Shown: positions 42,358 through 52,971, counted from the stretch's first letter. The stretch: 64,000 nucleotides of DNA from Pyrofollis japonicus (GCF_033097485.1 NZ_AP028634.1:310001-374000); one strand, 5' to 3'. Program-made: numbers and translations. Notes: generated by a model not told the origin, from the sequence alone.

Positions 42358-43965
42358 GATTAACACCTCTAATCTCTCCTCATAGGGTACCCTTTCGTAT
42401 ATCATTGCCTTGCGGGCAGCTTCTAGAGGGTCGCCTAGTACTAATGGTATCTTCCCTATGAGATCAAGAGTGTTCATGGAATCTCTTTTCTCATTATATG
42501 CGAGCGCTCCTGCGACACCATTTATGAATGCTGCAACACATGCTGCATTGAACGTGTCAAGCCCTTTTGCCAACATTGCCGCAGTTATACCGGCCAGCGA
42601 ATCGCCTGTCCCACCAACACTCATTGCAGGAGCTCCTGTCTTGTTAAGTCTAACCATGTTGCCATTGCTTATTACGTCTACGGGGCCTTTGAGCAATACA
42701 GTTGTCCCATACTTTCTTGCTGCAGCTGCTACTGTTCGTATTCGCGAGCTTATCTTTTCGACGGGCTCTGGCCTAACATTGAATAGACGAGCAAATTCTG
42801 CTTCATGCGGCGTTACTACAACGTTCTCGCCGAGAAGGTGCCTAGCCTCCGTCAAGTGCTTCAGACCGTCAGCGTCAACAACTACAGGCTTGCCTAGGAA
42901 GCGTAGCTTCTCCAGCAATTTTATGAAAGCCTCTCTGCTCTCATCGTAAAGGCCCATACCCATTCCAATTGCTATAGCATCAACCCGCTCGATATAGCGC
43001 TCAAGGATTTCCAAGTGGTCCGGGTGAAGCCAAGGATGCCCCCTAAGTTCTATAGGAATTATAGTAAAGCGCGAAGATACTGCTTGTATCACATTGCTCG
43101 GCGCAGCTAGGTAGACAAGGTCTACACCGCTTCTCTCTGCCGCAAGCGCTGCTAATATCGGAGCTCCAACAAAGTCCATTGAGCCGCCAACTATGAGTAC
43201 TCTTCCAGCCATGCCTTTATGATAGTTCCACTTTCTCCTCGGTACCCTGAACTCAACGTCTCCTGGGCCTACGTATATTTCCGCTTCAGGAGGCACACCA
43301 ATATCTGCTATAACAAGCCTTCCAGTGGCATCTCTGCGCTTAAGGAGGCCTGGCTTAGGCTTATGGAAAGTAACCGTTATATCGGCTTTTACGAAGACAC
43401 CTGGCGTATCACCTGTATCAGGATCAAGGCCGGAGGGCGTATCAACGGCTACCTTGAGTCCTTCCGAACTGTTTATCGCGTCTATGGCTTCCTTGTAAGG
43501 TGATCTAGGCGCGCCCCGTACTCCGACACCAAGAAGGGCGTCGATTATAGCATCTGCCTTAACCGGCTCTACCTTGCACCCTCGAACTACCTTAATGCTT
43601 ATCGATAAATCCATGCGCCTAACTATGTTGTACATTATGCGTGCTTCTTCGGATTTTATCTCGTCTGGTTTTGAGACCAAGATAATGTCTACTCTGTGCC
43701 CCATATAAGCTAGGTGCCGTGCAGCTGCAATGCCATCACCACCATTACCTCCAGGCCCAGCAAACACAACTATACGTGAAGGTCGTTTTACTTGGGCAGC
43801 GACCGTGTCGGCCACGCTGCGTCCTGCGTTCTCCATTAATTGTAGCCTTGAAACTCCTAGCCATTCGCTATTAGTATCTATAACGCGGACATCAATAGAA
43901 CTGATCGTTTCACCTAGACCAATAACTGGTACAAGTTCATTATCTATGGGCATTTTTTCCGCCAA
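42343..43965 (-). CDS. nnr: bifunctional NAD(P)H-hydrate epimerase / ADP- or ATP-dependent dehydratase
   Basis: The 540-aa protein has an N-terminal YjeF_N epimerase (FAGPGGNGGDGIAAARHL near residue 70, then VAVDTPSGLDPDTGD) and a C-terminal ribokinase-like dehydratase (HKGMAGRVLIVGGS, VVTPHEAEFARLF, VGGTGDSLAGITAAML). It repairs damaged hydrated NAD(P)H. Starts at TTG 43965 or ATG five codons inside are possible. It is divergent from nadE, so NAD synthesis and repair share an intergenic region. Confidence 0.95.
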   Translation of the reverse strand: MAEKMPIDNELVPVIGLGETISSIDVRVIDTNSEWLGVSRLQLMENAGRSVADTVAAQVKRPSRIVVFAGPGGNGGDGIAAARHLAYMGHRVDIILVSKPDEIKSEEARIMYNIVRRMDLSISIKVVRGCKVEPVKADAIIDALLGVGVRGAPRSPYKEAIDAINSSEGLKVAVDTPSGLDPDTGDTPGVFVKADITVTFHKPKPGLLKRRDATGRLVIADIGVPPEAEIYVGPGDVEFRVPRRKWNYHKGMAGRVLIVGGSMDFVGAPILAALAAERSGVDLVYLAAPSNVIQAVSSRFTIIPIELRGHPWLHPDHLEILERYIERVDAIAIGMGMGLYDESREAFIKLLEKLRFLGKPVVVDADGLKHLTEARHLLGENVVVTPHEAEFARLFNVRPEPVEKISSRIRTVAAAARKYGTTVLLKGPVDVISNGNMVRLNKTGAPAMSVGGTGDSLAGITAAMLAKGLDTFNAACVAAFINGVAGALAYNEKRDSMNTLDLIGKIPLVLGDPLEAARKAMIYERVPYEERLEVLIGAPR

Positions 43966-44080
43966 TATAATTGCGTTAGCTAAAAGGGTTAATTAGCGAA
44001 CAAGGCGCTTTTAGAGAACTAAGACTTGGCAATAGGCTAACAATAAGGCTATTAAATTTCAATGATCTTAAGTAAAGGTA

Positions 44081-44926
44081 GTGGTGGAGACGTTTTTGGC
44101 ACTTAGCAGGATAAGTCTTAGAGATATCATTAGCTTAGATTACGAGAGTATCGCTAATAGGCTCTCCGAATTCATTAGGGATTACGTTGCAGATGCTAAC
44201 GCGAAAGGCGTCGTTGTTGGAGTGAGCGGCGGGGTAGACTCAGCAACAACACTCTACCTACTTGCTAGATCCCTTGGAGCGGACAAGGTTCTTGCGCTTA
44301 TCCTACCAGATTCAGAGGTCACTCCCAGTGAGGACCTGGAGGACGCTAAACTACTCGTAGAAAAGCTTGGCGTAAGGCATAGAGTTATAGACATAAAGAA
44401 TATCACTAACTCTTATCTATCATTGCTCGAAGAAGCCGATAAAAAGACTATAGGAAATCTTCGCGCAAGAATAAGGATGACTATACTGTACTATTACGCA
44501 AACATGTATGGATACCTTGTAGCAGGCACCGGCGATAGAAGCGAGATACTAATAGGCTACTTCACTAAATACGGGGACGGTGCCGCTGACTTCTTTCCAA
44601 TAGGTTGTCTCTACAAATCGCAAGTAAGGCGCCTAGCCCTTCACCTTGGAGTACCGGTAAAAATAGCTTGGAAGCCTAGTAGCCCAAGGCTATGGCCGGG
44701 ACAGCTGGCTGAGGAGGAGCTCGGGCTAAAATATGATGAAATAGATTTAATTCTCTATGCACTGTTCGACTTAGGCCTTGGGGTAAAAGAGGCTGCAGAA
44801 GCTGCAGGATTACCGATAGGTAAGGTTATGAGAGTTCTCGAGCTTTATGAAAACACACGTCATAAGCGACAGCCACCGCCTATTCCTGATCCTACTGAAT
44901 TTGTCTGGAAGTTTAGACTCCAATAA
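44081..44926 (+). CDS. nadE: NH3-dependent NAD+ synthetase
   Basis: The 281-aa protein has VVGVSGGVDSATTLYLLAR (pyrophosphatase P-loop), AGTGDRSEILIGYFTKYGDGAADFFPIG and SPRLWPGQLAEEELG, all NadE marks. There is no glutaminase domain, so ammonia is the donor. It starts at GTG with an ATTAAATTT box about 25 bp upstream. Its end overlaps the convergent reverse gyrase gene by 14 bp. Confidence 0.96.
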   Translation: MVETFLALSRISLRDIISLDYESIANRLSEFIRDYVADANAKGVVVGVSGGVDSATTLYLLARSLGADKVLALILPDSEVTPSEDLEDAKLLVEKLGVRHRVIDIKNITNSYLSLLEEADKKTIGNLRARIRMTILYYYANMYGYLVAGTGDRSEILIGYFTKYGDGAADFFPIGCLYKSQVRRLALHLGVPVKIAWKPSSPRLWPGQLAEEELGLKYDEIDLILYALFDLGLGVKEAAEAAGLPIGKVMRVLELYENTRHKRQPPPIPDPTEFVWKFRLQ

Positions 44927-47900
44927 CTCCCTCCTGCCCGCTCCTGAGGCCCGCTGATGGCTCTAGTAATTCTTCGAGTTCTAGGTAGAGTTCCTTTATC
45001 ACTGTCGTTGCATCTAGCTCGCCTGTTGTTATCCTTTCTATTTCCTCGTATAGTTTGCGGGTACGTTCCTCAGACACTAGTTCTCCATAATTGCTTGACA
45101 AGTACTTGTATACCTCTATGCCGAGCTTTGTTGGTATTAGCTTCTTTCTATACTTGCTCTCAATGACGTAGCCATGGCGTTCTAGAGTGTCAATAGTCTT
45201 TGCATATGTGCTTGGCCTACCTATTCCTTTTTGCTTCATAAGTGCTACGACTTCTCCGTGACTGTATAGTGTTATGCGTGATCCTTTCTTTACTGTAACA
45301 AGCACCGGCTTTAGTACCATCTCTTTACTCAGCGACTTTAGTTCTTCATACACTCTAGGATATTGATAGAATCTATGGTATCCCTCGTAAGTTGCACCTA
45401 CGTAGATGCTTATGTTCAAGTCTTCGCCGGCACCTGGTACCTCAAGTACTACATCTGCTTGCAGCAGTTTTGACGGCCTTGCTTGGCTCGCTATGAAGCG
45501 ACGGAATATAAGGTCATAAAGCCTATAATGGCTCTCACGAAGCCCTATTGGTACCTTTAAGTCGCCTGTGGCAATCAGCCTTCTAAGTTCAACAGAGTCT
45601 ATTGGCCTTGTAGGTCTTATTGCCTCATGATGGCCTTGAGGGCCCCAGCTTCTCGGGTAGAAGTCTTCTACGAGACCCCTTTTGGCCATGTACTCTTTTG
45701 CTATTCCCTGACCCAGACCCGAGACATGTGTCGAATCGGTTCTATGATAGGTTATTAGACCTGCTTCGAATAGCTCTTGTGCTATCTTCATTGTTTTCTG
45801 CGCAGGGTACCCTAGTATGCGGGAAGCATCGTACAGTAATGTCTCAGTTGTATATGGTGGTGGCGGATTTATTTCGACCTCCTCAATATCGATATTCCTG
45901 ACTATGAGTCCATTCCTGGATATCGCTTCGGCAAGTTTGCGGGCATCGTCACTTTGCTTCTTAAATATTTTTATTCTGAACCCTCCTTCTAGTCTCACAT
46001 AAATATTGTATCCAGCGTTCTCTCGCCACTCTTTATAGCGCTCTACGATCCATCCCAGTACTGGAGTCTGAACCCTTCCTGCACCTAGCCAGTTTTTACC
46101 GAAAACACCCCATAGATGCTGACTTAGCCCAAAACCTATCCAACGATCTTCAACGCGCCTCACTATCTGTGCAAATGCAAGACGCTTGTCAACGCCCCTT
46201 GGGTTGGAGAGCGCTTTCATGAGCTCTTTCTTAGTGATTTCGTGCAGTTCTATGCGTTTAATATTTCGAGCATAAGGCTTGAGTAGCACGTAGATGTCAT
46301 ATGCTATTTTCTCACCCTCAATGTCCGGGTCTGTAGCAATGTAGACGGTCTCGGCTTCCGTGGCTAGTTGCCGCAGCGCATCTATGATGTCACTCTTACT
46401 CACTACGTTGACGGAGCCGCACTTTGGACAAACATCCTTATCTGAGGAAAACTGGTAGCCACAATTGAGGCACTTCTTTATCGGCTTATATATTGGGGAT
46501 ATGGATTTGCTTGTCAGTTCTACGCCATGTATACCCTCACCGTCTATAGAAAGATCATACACATGACCTGCCGATGCAGCTATCGTTGCCACGTGGATTT
46601 TGCCGGAAGACTCATTATAGAATGTTGTTTCGTAGACGATTATGGAGCCTACTTTCCTTCTAACAGGCTTACCGAAGAAGGATGCTATTGTCTTTGCCTT
46701 CGTCGGCGACTCCACGATTATTAAGGAAGTTTCAATATCAACCTTCTTGCCAAAAGCGCTGCTTCTGCTCTTTTCAGCCTTCACCATTTCTTCTTCGATC
46801 CTCGGCCAATCTAATTGTTCGAACTCAACGTTATCAATGAAGCGCTTAAGCCGCTCCTTAAGCAATTCTACTATGTCGGTGTTCGTATCTATGATTATGC
46901 TTATTCCATGGGTCATATGAGACCCATACATACGGCTTGCTCTACCACTTGCCTGTACGTAAGTGGCAGCATCCGGAATTATTGCTATTATTCTTGATCC
47001 TTGTTTCGCGAAGAGTACTCCTCCGAGCACAATATGGTCTTTGTTTTTAAGCTCTTTCTTAACGAGCATAAGTATTTCTCTCTGATACCTTCTTATCTTT
47101 TCAAGTATTTCTCCGAGCCTGCCCTCTAGTTCCTCGTTTCGCTGCATAGCTATACGTAGAACTGTTTGCTCGCCTGGGCTAAGCTTCGATAACTTCTTGG
47201 CAAGATCATCTATGCCTTCGATACCTAGTGCTAGCCCTATTCTAATTATACGGTAAGGTGAAAGAATCGCTTTAGCGGCATCGAGCGCCTGGCTTGGTGC
47301 CCCAACGAATACAGTGTATAGGACTCGTTCAGGTAGGTCGAGTCCACGCACTATGGTACCATAATAAGATGCTATTCCCACGAGTACGTCGTATTCGCCT
47401 CGAGCGAATCTATCTAGTACACGTGTACCGGCAATCGCTACTCCTGCGCGTATGCCTTTCGCATTTAGTGCACTCGCTATTTCTCTTGCTGTTGTCTTGC
47501 CAAAACGTTTTGCTACGAAAATGAGGCCTTTTCCACCCAACTTGGAGACTATTCTGACAGCTTCACCGACTGGGTCAGGGCTTACGGTATAGAAATTCGC
47601 AATGCTACGAGTATAATCATATACCCTACCTATGTCAAATCCAAGCAATTCGCGGAATACTTTTGGTTTTAGCCCGTATGCTCTACCAGTCGCAGATGCA
47701 ATAACCAGTTGACCAGGCACTGTTGTTGCTAGTTTTTGTGCAAGCTTTGCTTCAAGTATCTCTAGCTCTTCAAGCAGCTTTTCATATAGTTTTATTCTTC
47801 CACTAGCTTTTGCAATAGAAGCTGATATTCTCTTCTTAACGACATTATATGCGTTCGAAACAGTTTCCTCATCAAAGCCCAACAGTAGTAGCAACTTGTC

Positions 47901-48599
47901 TATATTCTTCGAATTCCTTAAAACAGCGTCAACATCATCTACAAGTATTACTTCGAAGCGGCGCCCACTTATCAAATCCCACTTCCTTGAAAGGAATGTA
48001 GATGTTGTTACAAGGATGTCATAGTCCTCAGCACTTATAGAGCTTATACGCTCTTCTCGCAACTTCCTAGACAGCATTGAATGGTAACTAACAATTCGGG
48101 GCTTATTTACTCCGTCCAGTCTGTTTGCGAGCTGCTCGAGCTTTTTCTCAACATGAGTTACAAGATTGCTTGTTGGAAGCACATAGTATATTTTATCGCC
48201 ATGTATTGCACGATAGAGTGCATATACACTCAGAAGAGTAGTCTTACCCACGCCTGTTGGCGCGACTATTGCAAGGCTCTCGTGCTGTAGAAGTCTCTTA
48301 GCCCATGTCCTCTGAGCACTCCATAGATCGCTCCCAGTAACGCTCCTAAAGAATTCAGAGAACTCGCGAAGCTGCTGTACAGAGCTGTAGAGATACCAAT
48401 AGCCATGCAGGTTCCCGTTCCTTGCTAGAAGTGAACCTACAAGGGCAACAAGCTCATAATAGTCAAGGTTATTTGTGTCAATATTTTGTGGATCCGGGAG
48501 ACACCTTGTACAAGGTAGTCCCTTTTCCAATCTTTCGGCTGTTATTGGTCCTCCACAGTTAGGGCAGGCATGGTGATATACTGGCGTCAGCATCGTCAA
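44913..48599 (-). CDS. rgy: reverse gyrase
   Basis: A helicase-topoisomerase fusion of about 1,228 aa. It has an N-terminal zinc finger (CPNCGG...CTRC), Walker A APTGVGKTT, a VDDVD motif in place of DEAD, Toprim IVESPTKAKTI and TDPDIEGEKI, a second zinc finger (CLNCGYQF...CPKCG), and the catalytic tyrosine in GLITYHRTDSTHV. It introduces positive supercoils and is the hallmark of hyperthermophiles. GGAGGAG lies 8 bp before TTG 48599; TTG 48617 and ATG 48593 are alternatives. No intein. Confidence 0.98.
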   Translation of the reverse strand: MTMLTPVYHHACPNCGGPITAERLEKGLPCTRCLPDPQNIDTNNLDYYELVALVGSLLARNGNLHGYWYLYSSVQQLREFSEFFRSVTGSDLWSAQRTWAKRLLQHESLAIVAPTGVGKTTLLSVYALYRAIHGDKIYYVLPTSNLVTHVEKKLEQLANRLDGVNKPRIVSYHSMLSRKLREERISSISAEDYDILVTTSTFLSRKWDLISGRRFEVILVDDVDAVLRNSKNIDKLLLLLGFDEETVSNAYNVVKKRISASIAKASGRIKLYEKLLEELEILEAKLAQKLATTVPGQLVIASATGRAYGLKPKVFRELLGFDIGRVYDYTRSIANFYTVSPDPVGEAVRIVSKLGGKGLIFVAKRFGKTTAREIASALNAKGIRAGVAIAGTRVLDRFARGEYDVLVGIASYYGTIVRGLDLPERVLYTVFVGAPSQALDAAKAILSPYRIIRIGLALGIEGIDDLAKKLSKLSPGEQTVLRIAMQRNEELEGRLGEILEKIRRYQREILMLVKKELKNKDHIVLGGVLFAKQGSRIIAIIPDAATYVQASGRASRMYGSHMTHGISIIIDTNTDIVELLKERLKRFIDNVEFEQLDWPRIEEEMVKAEKSRSSAFGKKVDIETSLIIVESPTKAKTIASFFGKPVRRKVGSIIVYETTFYNESSGKIHVATIAASAGHVYDLSIDGEGIHGVELTSKSISPIYKPIKKCLNCGYQFSSDKDVCPKCGSVNVVSKSDIIDALRQLATEAETVYIATDPDIEGEKIAYDIYVLLKPYARNIKRIELHEITKKELMKALSNPRGVDKRLAFAQIVRRVEDRWIGFGLSQHLWGVFGKNWLGAGRVQTPVLGWIVERYKEWRENAGYNIYVRLEGGFRIKIFKKQSDDARKLAEAISRNGLIVRNIDIEEVEINPPPPYTTETLLYDASRILGYPAQKTMKIAQELFEAGLITYHRTDSTHVSGLGQGIAKEYMAKRGLVEDFYPRSWGPQGHHEAIRPTRPIDSVELRRLIATGDLKVPIGLRESHYRLYDLIFRRFIASQARPSKLLQADVVLEVPGAGEDLNISIYVGATYEGYHRFYQYPRVYEELKSLSKEMVLKPVLVTVKKGSRITLYSHGEVVALMKQKGIGRPSTYAKTIDTLERHGYVIESKYRKKLIPTKLGIEVYKYLSSNYGELVSEERTRKLYEEIERITTGELDATTVIKELYLELEELLEPSAGLRSGQEGVIGV

Positions 48600-48741
48600 T
48601 GTTGAGTCTCCTCCCAATGTCTATTGTTTAGAAAGTATGCAGTGCCTTGGACTTAGAGAGAGAAGGCTTAGTAACACCGCTCACTTTGTTCCTCTCAGGC
48701 TAAGATAATTGTAAACATGTGAGCTATATGTGGGAAGAGTA

Positions 48742-48753
48742 AAACCTAAATAC
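48742..48753 (+). promoter_or_regulatory. alba TATA box
   Basis: AAACCTAAATAC after an A-rich stretch lies about 50 bp before the alba ATG. The expected transcription start is around 48775-48780, giving a leader of about 25 nt containing GAGGGAGA. Confidence 0.6.
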
Positions 48754-48801
48754 TAGAACCGCGTTCTGTGCCACACGACAAAAGCGCCGAGGGAGACGGC
48801 A

Positions 48802-49101
48802 ATGGCGCAGGCAGGTGCAACTCCAAGCAATGTAGTCCTCGTAGGTAAGAAGCCCGTAATGAACTACGTACTAGCAACCCTAACCCTGCTAAACCAGGGC
48901 GTCAAGGAAGTAGTGATAAAGGCAAGAGGCCGCGCAATAAGCAAGGCAGTTGACACGGTCGAGATAGTAAGGAAGAGGTTCCTACCGGGTAAGGTAGACA
49001 TAAAGGACATAAAGATTGACAGCCAGGTAATACAGAGCCCTGACGGCCGCCAGAGCAGAGTCAGCACCATAGAGATAGTACTAGAGAAGAAAGAGGACTA
49101 A
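48802..49101 (+). CDS. alba: DNA/RNA-binding protein Alba
   Basis: The 99-aa canonical Alba has [21 protein letters not shown] with Lys16/Lys17, the residues at the nucleic-acid interface, [20 protein letters not shown], and a beta3-beta4 hairpin of full length. It is an abundant chromatin and RNA-binding protein. Codon use is strongly biased (AAG, CTA, ATA), as expected for high expression. A small gene follows 13 bp downstream. Confidence 0.97.
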   Translation: MAQAGATPSNVVLVGKKPVMNYVLATLTLLNQGVKEVVIKARGRAISKAVDTVEIVRKRFLPGKVDIKDIKIDSQVIQSPDGRQSRVSTIEIVLEKKED

Positions 49102-49114
49102 CCCCCAGACCCTA

Positions 49115-49366
49115 GTGGAGCCTAAGTACAATATGGTTTTTAGAAAGGATCCCACCGACCCACCATTTGAAATGAGGGCTACTAGCCCGCGCGATCTTTC
49201 TGCTTGCTTCACGCTTATAGCAAAGTTCTTGTCCTACAGAGATACTCCTCCATACATTCTATTAATGCAAGTTATTGACGGCCTACCAGGTCTTTTTACA
49301 CTATTCTGTAAACATTTGCTTAATACAGAAATCGTGAGAAAGATGCTCGAATTCGAAAAAGCTTAG
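49115..49366 (+). CDS. small hypothetical protein downstream of alba
   Basis: The protein is 83 aa from GTG 49115, or 77 aa from ATG 49133. It has a short polar start (FRKDPTDPPFEMRATSPRDL) and a hydrophobic helical remainder (YILLMQVIDGLPGLFTLFCKHLL). No family is recognised. Position suggests read-through from alba, but codon use is less biased. Confidence 0.5.
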   Translation: MEPKYNMVFRKDPTDPPFEMRATSPRDLSACFTLIAKFLSYRDTPPYILLMQVIDGLPGLFTLFCKHLLNTEIVRKMLEFEKA

Positions 49367-49397
49367 GAGAGAATTAAGCAGTAGAAACGAGGATTCT

Positions 49398-49562
49398 TTA
49401 CCTTGGTAGCTGTATTTGGCCTTGCTGGATCTTCTCTAGGAGTCTTTTGTACTCTCTCCTATTCCTAACGCGAGGAGCGGGGTTCTTTCGGGGTTTCGCA
49501 GGTATCTTTGGTGTTTGTTTTCTAACCTTGCCAGCCTTTGTCAATGAGCCGTGGCTTGGCAT
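49398..49562 (-). CDS. rps30e: 30S ribosomal protein S30e
   Basis: A 54-aa protein with start [20 protein letters not shown] and a basic body ([16 protein letters not shown]), exactly the S30e pattern of archaea and eukaryotes. It binds the small-subunit decoding region through its basic N-terminus. The gene is head-to-head with gatD, 56 bp apart. Confidence 0.95.
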   Translation of the reverse strand: MPSHGSLTKAGKVRKQTPKIPAKPRKNPAPRVRNRREYKRLLEKIQQGQIQLPR

Positions 49563-49618
49563 AGCGTCTTACACCCGAGAAGCGTAGCTTTTGCTTAGGC
49601 CTTTTATAGGCTTTACCC

Positions 49619-51016
49619 ATGCTCTATAGCTGGGGCGTTCAAGAAGTGTCTCTTGAAGGTTATTCGGGGGTTGCGGAAAAACTCCTAAAGCAAGCCGGGG
49701 CGCACATAGGCGATTACATCCGGATTGTGCGCAGCGATGGAAAGGAATTTAAAGGAATATTGATGCCGAGATACTCTATTAAGCCCAGGCCGATAATAGT
49801 GATAAAGCTTGACAATGGCTACAACATAGGCGTAAAAGTTGACGATAACACAGTAATTGAGGTCGTGAAAACAAGGGAGGCAATTCTTGAAGAAGCCAGA
49901 CAGGGTGCCCCTGCCACAATACCACTTCTCGAGGAAGCGCCAAAGCCGGAGAAGAGACCCCTAGTAACCATCCTTGGAACAGGTGGTACAATAGCTAGCA
50001 GAATAGAGTACGAGACGGGAGCTGTTAAGCCTGCATTTTCGGCTAAGGATATTCTGGAGGCCGTACCAGAGGTAGGTTTCATCGCTGACATAGAAGCAGA
50101 GGTTATTATGAATGTTCTCAGCGAGAACATGGGGCCTGAACACTGGGAAAGAATTGTGAGTGCTGTTGCCAAGAGAATCGAAAGTGGAGCCGAGGGAATT
50201 GTAATAGCTCATGGCACAGACACAATGTCATATACCGCTGCAGCACTAGCGTTCGCGCTTCGAGGATTGCCGGTTCCTGTAGCTCTAGTAGGTGCACAGA
50301 GAAGCAGCGATAGGCCTAGCAGTGATGCAGCCTTCAACTTAATTTCTGCTGTACTGGTTGCAGCAAAGGCACCCTTTGCAGAAGTAACAGTTGTAATGCA
50401 CGGAACTCCAAGCGACACGTATGCGCTAGCTCATAGAGGTACAAAGGTACGTAAGATGCACACGAGCCGCAGAGACGCATTTCAGTCAATAAATGCAAAA
50501 CCGCTGGCAAGAATATATCCATTCGAGAAGCGCATAGAGTTAGTAGGTAAACCACTGCGTAGAAGAGGCGAAGAAAATCTCAAAGTAGAAAACGGGTTTG
50601 AGAAGAAAGTTGCACTCGTAAAGTACTATCCGGGAATGAGTTCCGAGATAATAGACTTTCTCATAGACAAGGGGTACAAAGGCATAGTCGTTGAGGGGAC
50701 GGGGCTGGGGCATGTAGGTGACCAACTGGTTGAGAGCTTACAAAGAGCTTATGAGAACGAAATAGTAGTCGTCATGACGTCCCAAACTCTCTTCGGGAGG
50801 ATAAACATGAACGTCTATTCTACTGGTCGTAAACTCCTAGCAGCAGGCGTAGTCCCAGGCGAAGACATGTTGCCGGAAACAGCCTTTGTAAAACTTTCAT
50901 GGATACTTGCACATACATCCTCTTTTGAAGAAGCTAGGAGACTTGTAAGAGAGAACCTCGCGGGTGAAATTGAGTATAGGCATACCCTTGACCTCTTCCC
51001 AAGGTGGCCGCATTGA
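49619..51016 (+). CDS. gatD: Glu-tRNA(Gln) amidotransferase subunit D
   Basis: The 465-aa protein has an N-terminal barrel of about 100 residues, then an asparaginase-like domain with VTILGTGGTIASRIEYETG and IVIAHGTDTMSYTAAALAFAL (catalytic Thr, Asp and Lys of type I asparaginases). GatD releases ammonia from an amide donor for GatE. It overlaps gatE by 13 bp. Confidence 0.96.
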   Translation: MLYSWGVQEVSLEGYSGVAEKLLKQAGAHIGDYIRIVRSDGKEFKGILMPRYSIKPRPIIVIKLDNGYNIGVKVDDNTVIEVVKTREAILEEARQGAPATIPLLEEAPKPEKRPLVTILGTGGTIASRIEYETGAVKPAFSAKDILEAVPEVGFIADIEAEVIMNVLSENMGPEHWERIVSAVAKRIESGAEGIVIAHGTDTMSYTAAALAFALRGLPVPVALVGAQRSSDRPSSDAAFNLISAVLVAAKAPFAEVTVVMHGTPSDTYALAHRGTKVRKMHTSRRDAFQSINAKPLARIYPFEKRIELVGKPLRRRGEENLKVENGFEKKVALVKYYPGMSSEIIDFLIDKGYKGIVVEGTGLGHVGDQLVESLQRAYENEIVVVMTSQTLFGRINMNVYSTGRKLLAAGVVPGEDMLPETAFVKLSWILAHTSSFEEARRLVRENLAGEIEYRHTLDLFPRWPH

Positions 51017-52971
51017 TCGAGAAAAAAGTTGACCCGACAAAGTATGATCCTAAAGAGCTTGGCTTAAAAGTTGGATTAGAGATTCACCAGCAACTCGACA
51101 CTAAGCATAAACTGTTCTGTGGATGCCCCACTGAACTCGTACACGAGCACGAGGATGAAGGCATTGACGAGTTCATCAGGCAATTGAGACCGACGCGAAG
51201 TGAGCTAGGAGAAGTAGACATAGCTGCACTATTCGAATGGAGAAAAGGAAGACTATACCACTACCACGCCCCGCGAAGAGCATCATGTCTCGTTGAAGCA
51301 GATGAAGAGCCCCCTCACGAGCTAAATGAAGAAGCCCTCGTCATAGGACTAGCCGTAGCCAAGGCTCTGAACTCTACACCCGTTGACGAAGTCTATGTTA
51401 TGAGAAAAATTGTCATAGACGGCTCTAATACCACAGGATTCCAGAGAACAGCTATTATAGCTCTTGGCGGCGAAATAGAGATACCGAGCGGTAAAAAGAT
51501 AGGAATACAGACAATAGCTATAGAGGAAGACGCAGCCAGGAAACTTGAAGAAAAAGGACGCTTCGTACATTATAACCTTGATAGGCTAGGTATACCGCTT
51601 ATAGAAATCTCAACCGCCCCAGACATAGAGACGCCAGAAGAGGCCTACGAGACTGCCTTAACAATAGGTCAACTGCTAAGACTTACAAAGAGGGTCAAAC
51701 GCGGAATAGGCACGATTAGACAAGACCTAAATGTTTCTATAAAGGACGGTGACAAGACAGAAATAAAAGGCGTGCAGAGGCTTGATCTGCTACCTATAAT
51801 AGTGCACTATGAAGCAATTAGGCAGAAAAGACTACTAGAAATAAAGGACGAACTTATAAGCAGAGGTATAAAAGAAGAAGACATTTTATCGCAACCAATA
51901 GTAGATGTTACTGATGTATTCAGAAACACAAGGTCAAAGGTAATACAAAGAGCTTTAAGAAGCAAAGGCAAAGTACTCGCTGTAAAATTACCTGGCTTCT
52001 CAGGAATTCTTGGAACAGAGGTACAGCCCGGTAGAAGATTCGGGACTGAGCTCGCTGACTATGCTAGATTCTGGGGAGGAGTTGGAGGAATATTTCACAC
52101 CGATGAACTACCGGGTTACGGCATAACGGAGGACGATGTTAAGAAGCTCTATGAGAGACTCAACGGAGATCCGGGAAGAGATGCAATAGTACTAGTTGCT
52201 GACAAGGAACAAAATGCGCGGAAAGCCCTAAAAGCTGTAATGGAACGTGCTGCTTACGCTCTCCGGGGAATACCCAAGGAAACTAGAGCTGCAAGAGAAG
52301 ATGGTACTACAAGGTTCATGCGTCCACAACCAGGCTCTGCGAGAATGTATCCAGAGACCGATATACCTCCAATCGAGATAACTGAAGAACTACTAGCTGA
52401 AGCAGCAAAGATTACTCCACCAAAACCTCAAGAGAAGCTAAAAGAACTCATAGATAGGTACAAACTAAGCGCTGACTTAGCAAAACAAATTATTAGAGAC
52501 GTTCGACTCGATCTCTTTGAGGAACTAGCACGAAAATATGGCGAGAAGGTCTCTCCATCGTTCATAGCGTCAATATTTACCAATATCCTTAGAAGCCTTG
52601 CAAGAGAAGGAGCGAATATCGAAAACATAACTGACGAAAAGATAGAGGAAATAGTAAAAGCAATAGCTGAAAACAAATTACCAAAAGACGCAGTTCCTGA
52701 CGTATTGCTATACTTCTCAAAGAACCCGAACAAGAGTCTTGGGCAAGCCATACGCGAACTAGGAATAACTATGATCGATAGAGCGACTGTCGAGAAAATA
52801 GTTGAAGACATAATAAGAAGCATGAAGGACGAAATTAGATCCAAGGGATTGAGGGCAATGAATAAAGTAATGGGGAGAGCTATGGCAAAACTAAGAGGAC
52901 GTGTTGATGGAAAAATAGTGGCAGAAATTGTAAAGAAGAAGATAGAAGAGTTTACGAAAACCGAGAAGTAA
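51004..52971 (+). CDS. gatE: Glu-tRNA(Gln) amidotransferase subunit E
   Basis: The 655-aa GatB/GatE family protein starts at GTG with LKVGLEIHQQLDTKHKLFCG, a cradle domain, an archaeal insertion related to aspartyl-tRNA synthetase (about 300-420), and helical plus YqeY-like C-terminal domains. It phosphorylates Glu-tRNA(Gln) and amidates it using GatD ammonia. A C/D sRNA lies 25 bp after the stop on the same strand. Confidence 0.96.
   Translation: MAALIEKKVDPTKYDPKELGLKVGLEIHQQLDTKHKLFCGCPTELVHEHEDEGIDEFIRQLRPTRSELGEVDIAALFEWRKGRLYHYHAPRRASCLVEADEEPPHELNEEALVIGLAVAKALNSTPVDEVYVMRKIVIDGSNTTGFQRTAIIALGGEIEIPSGKKIGIQTIAIEEDAARKLEEKGRFVHYNLDRLGIPLIEISTAPDIETPEEAYETALTIGQLLRLTKRVKRGIGTIRQDLNVSIKDGDKTEIKGVQRLDLLPIIVHYEAIRQKRLLEIKDELISRGIKEEDILSQPIVDVTDVFRNTRSKVIQRALRSKGKVLAVKLPGFSGILGTEVQPGRRFGTELADYARFWGGVGGIFHTDELPGYGITEDDVKKLYERLNGDPGRDAIVLVADKEQNARKALKAVMERAAYALRGIPKETRAAREDGTTRFMRPQPGSARMYPETDIPPIEITEELLAEAAKITPPKPQEKLKELIDRYKLSADLAKQIIRDVRLDLFEELARKYGEKVSPSFIASIFTNILRSLAREGANIENITDEKIEEIVKAIAENKLPKDAVPDVLLYFSKNPNKSLGQAIRELGITMIDRATVEKIVEDIIRSMKDEIRSKGLRAMNKVMGRAMAKLRGRVDGKIVAEIVKKKIEEFTKTEK

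Noticed and set aside
44913-48599. Inteins or a split in reverse gyrase
   Set aside because: Helicase and topoisomerase motifs follow in normal order and length with no extra block.
49115-49366. Treating the small gene after alba as non-coding
   Set aside because: The frame is open for 83 codons with reasonable composition and fits the gap, so I kept it at modest confidence.
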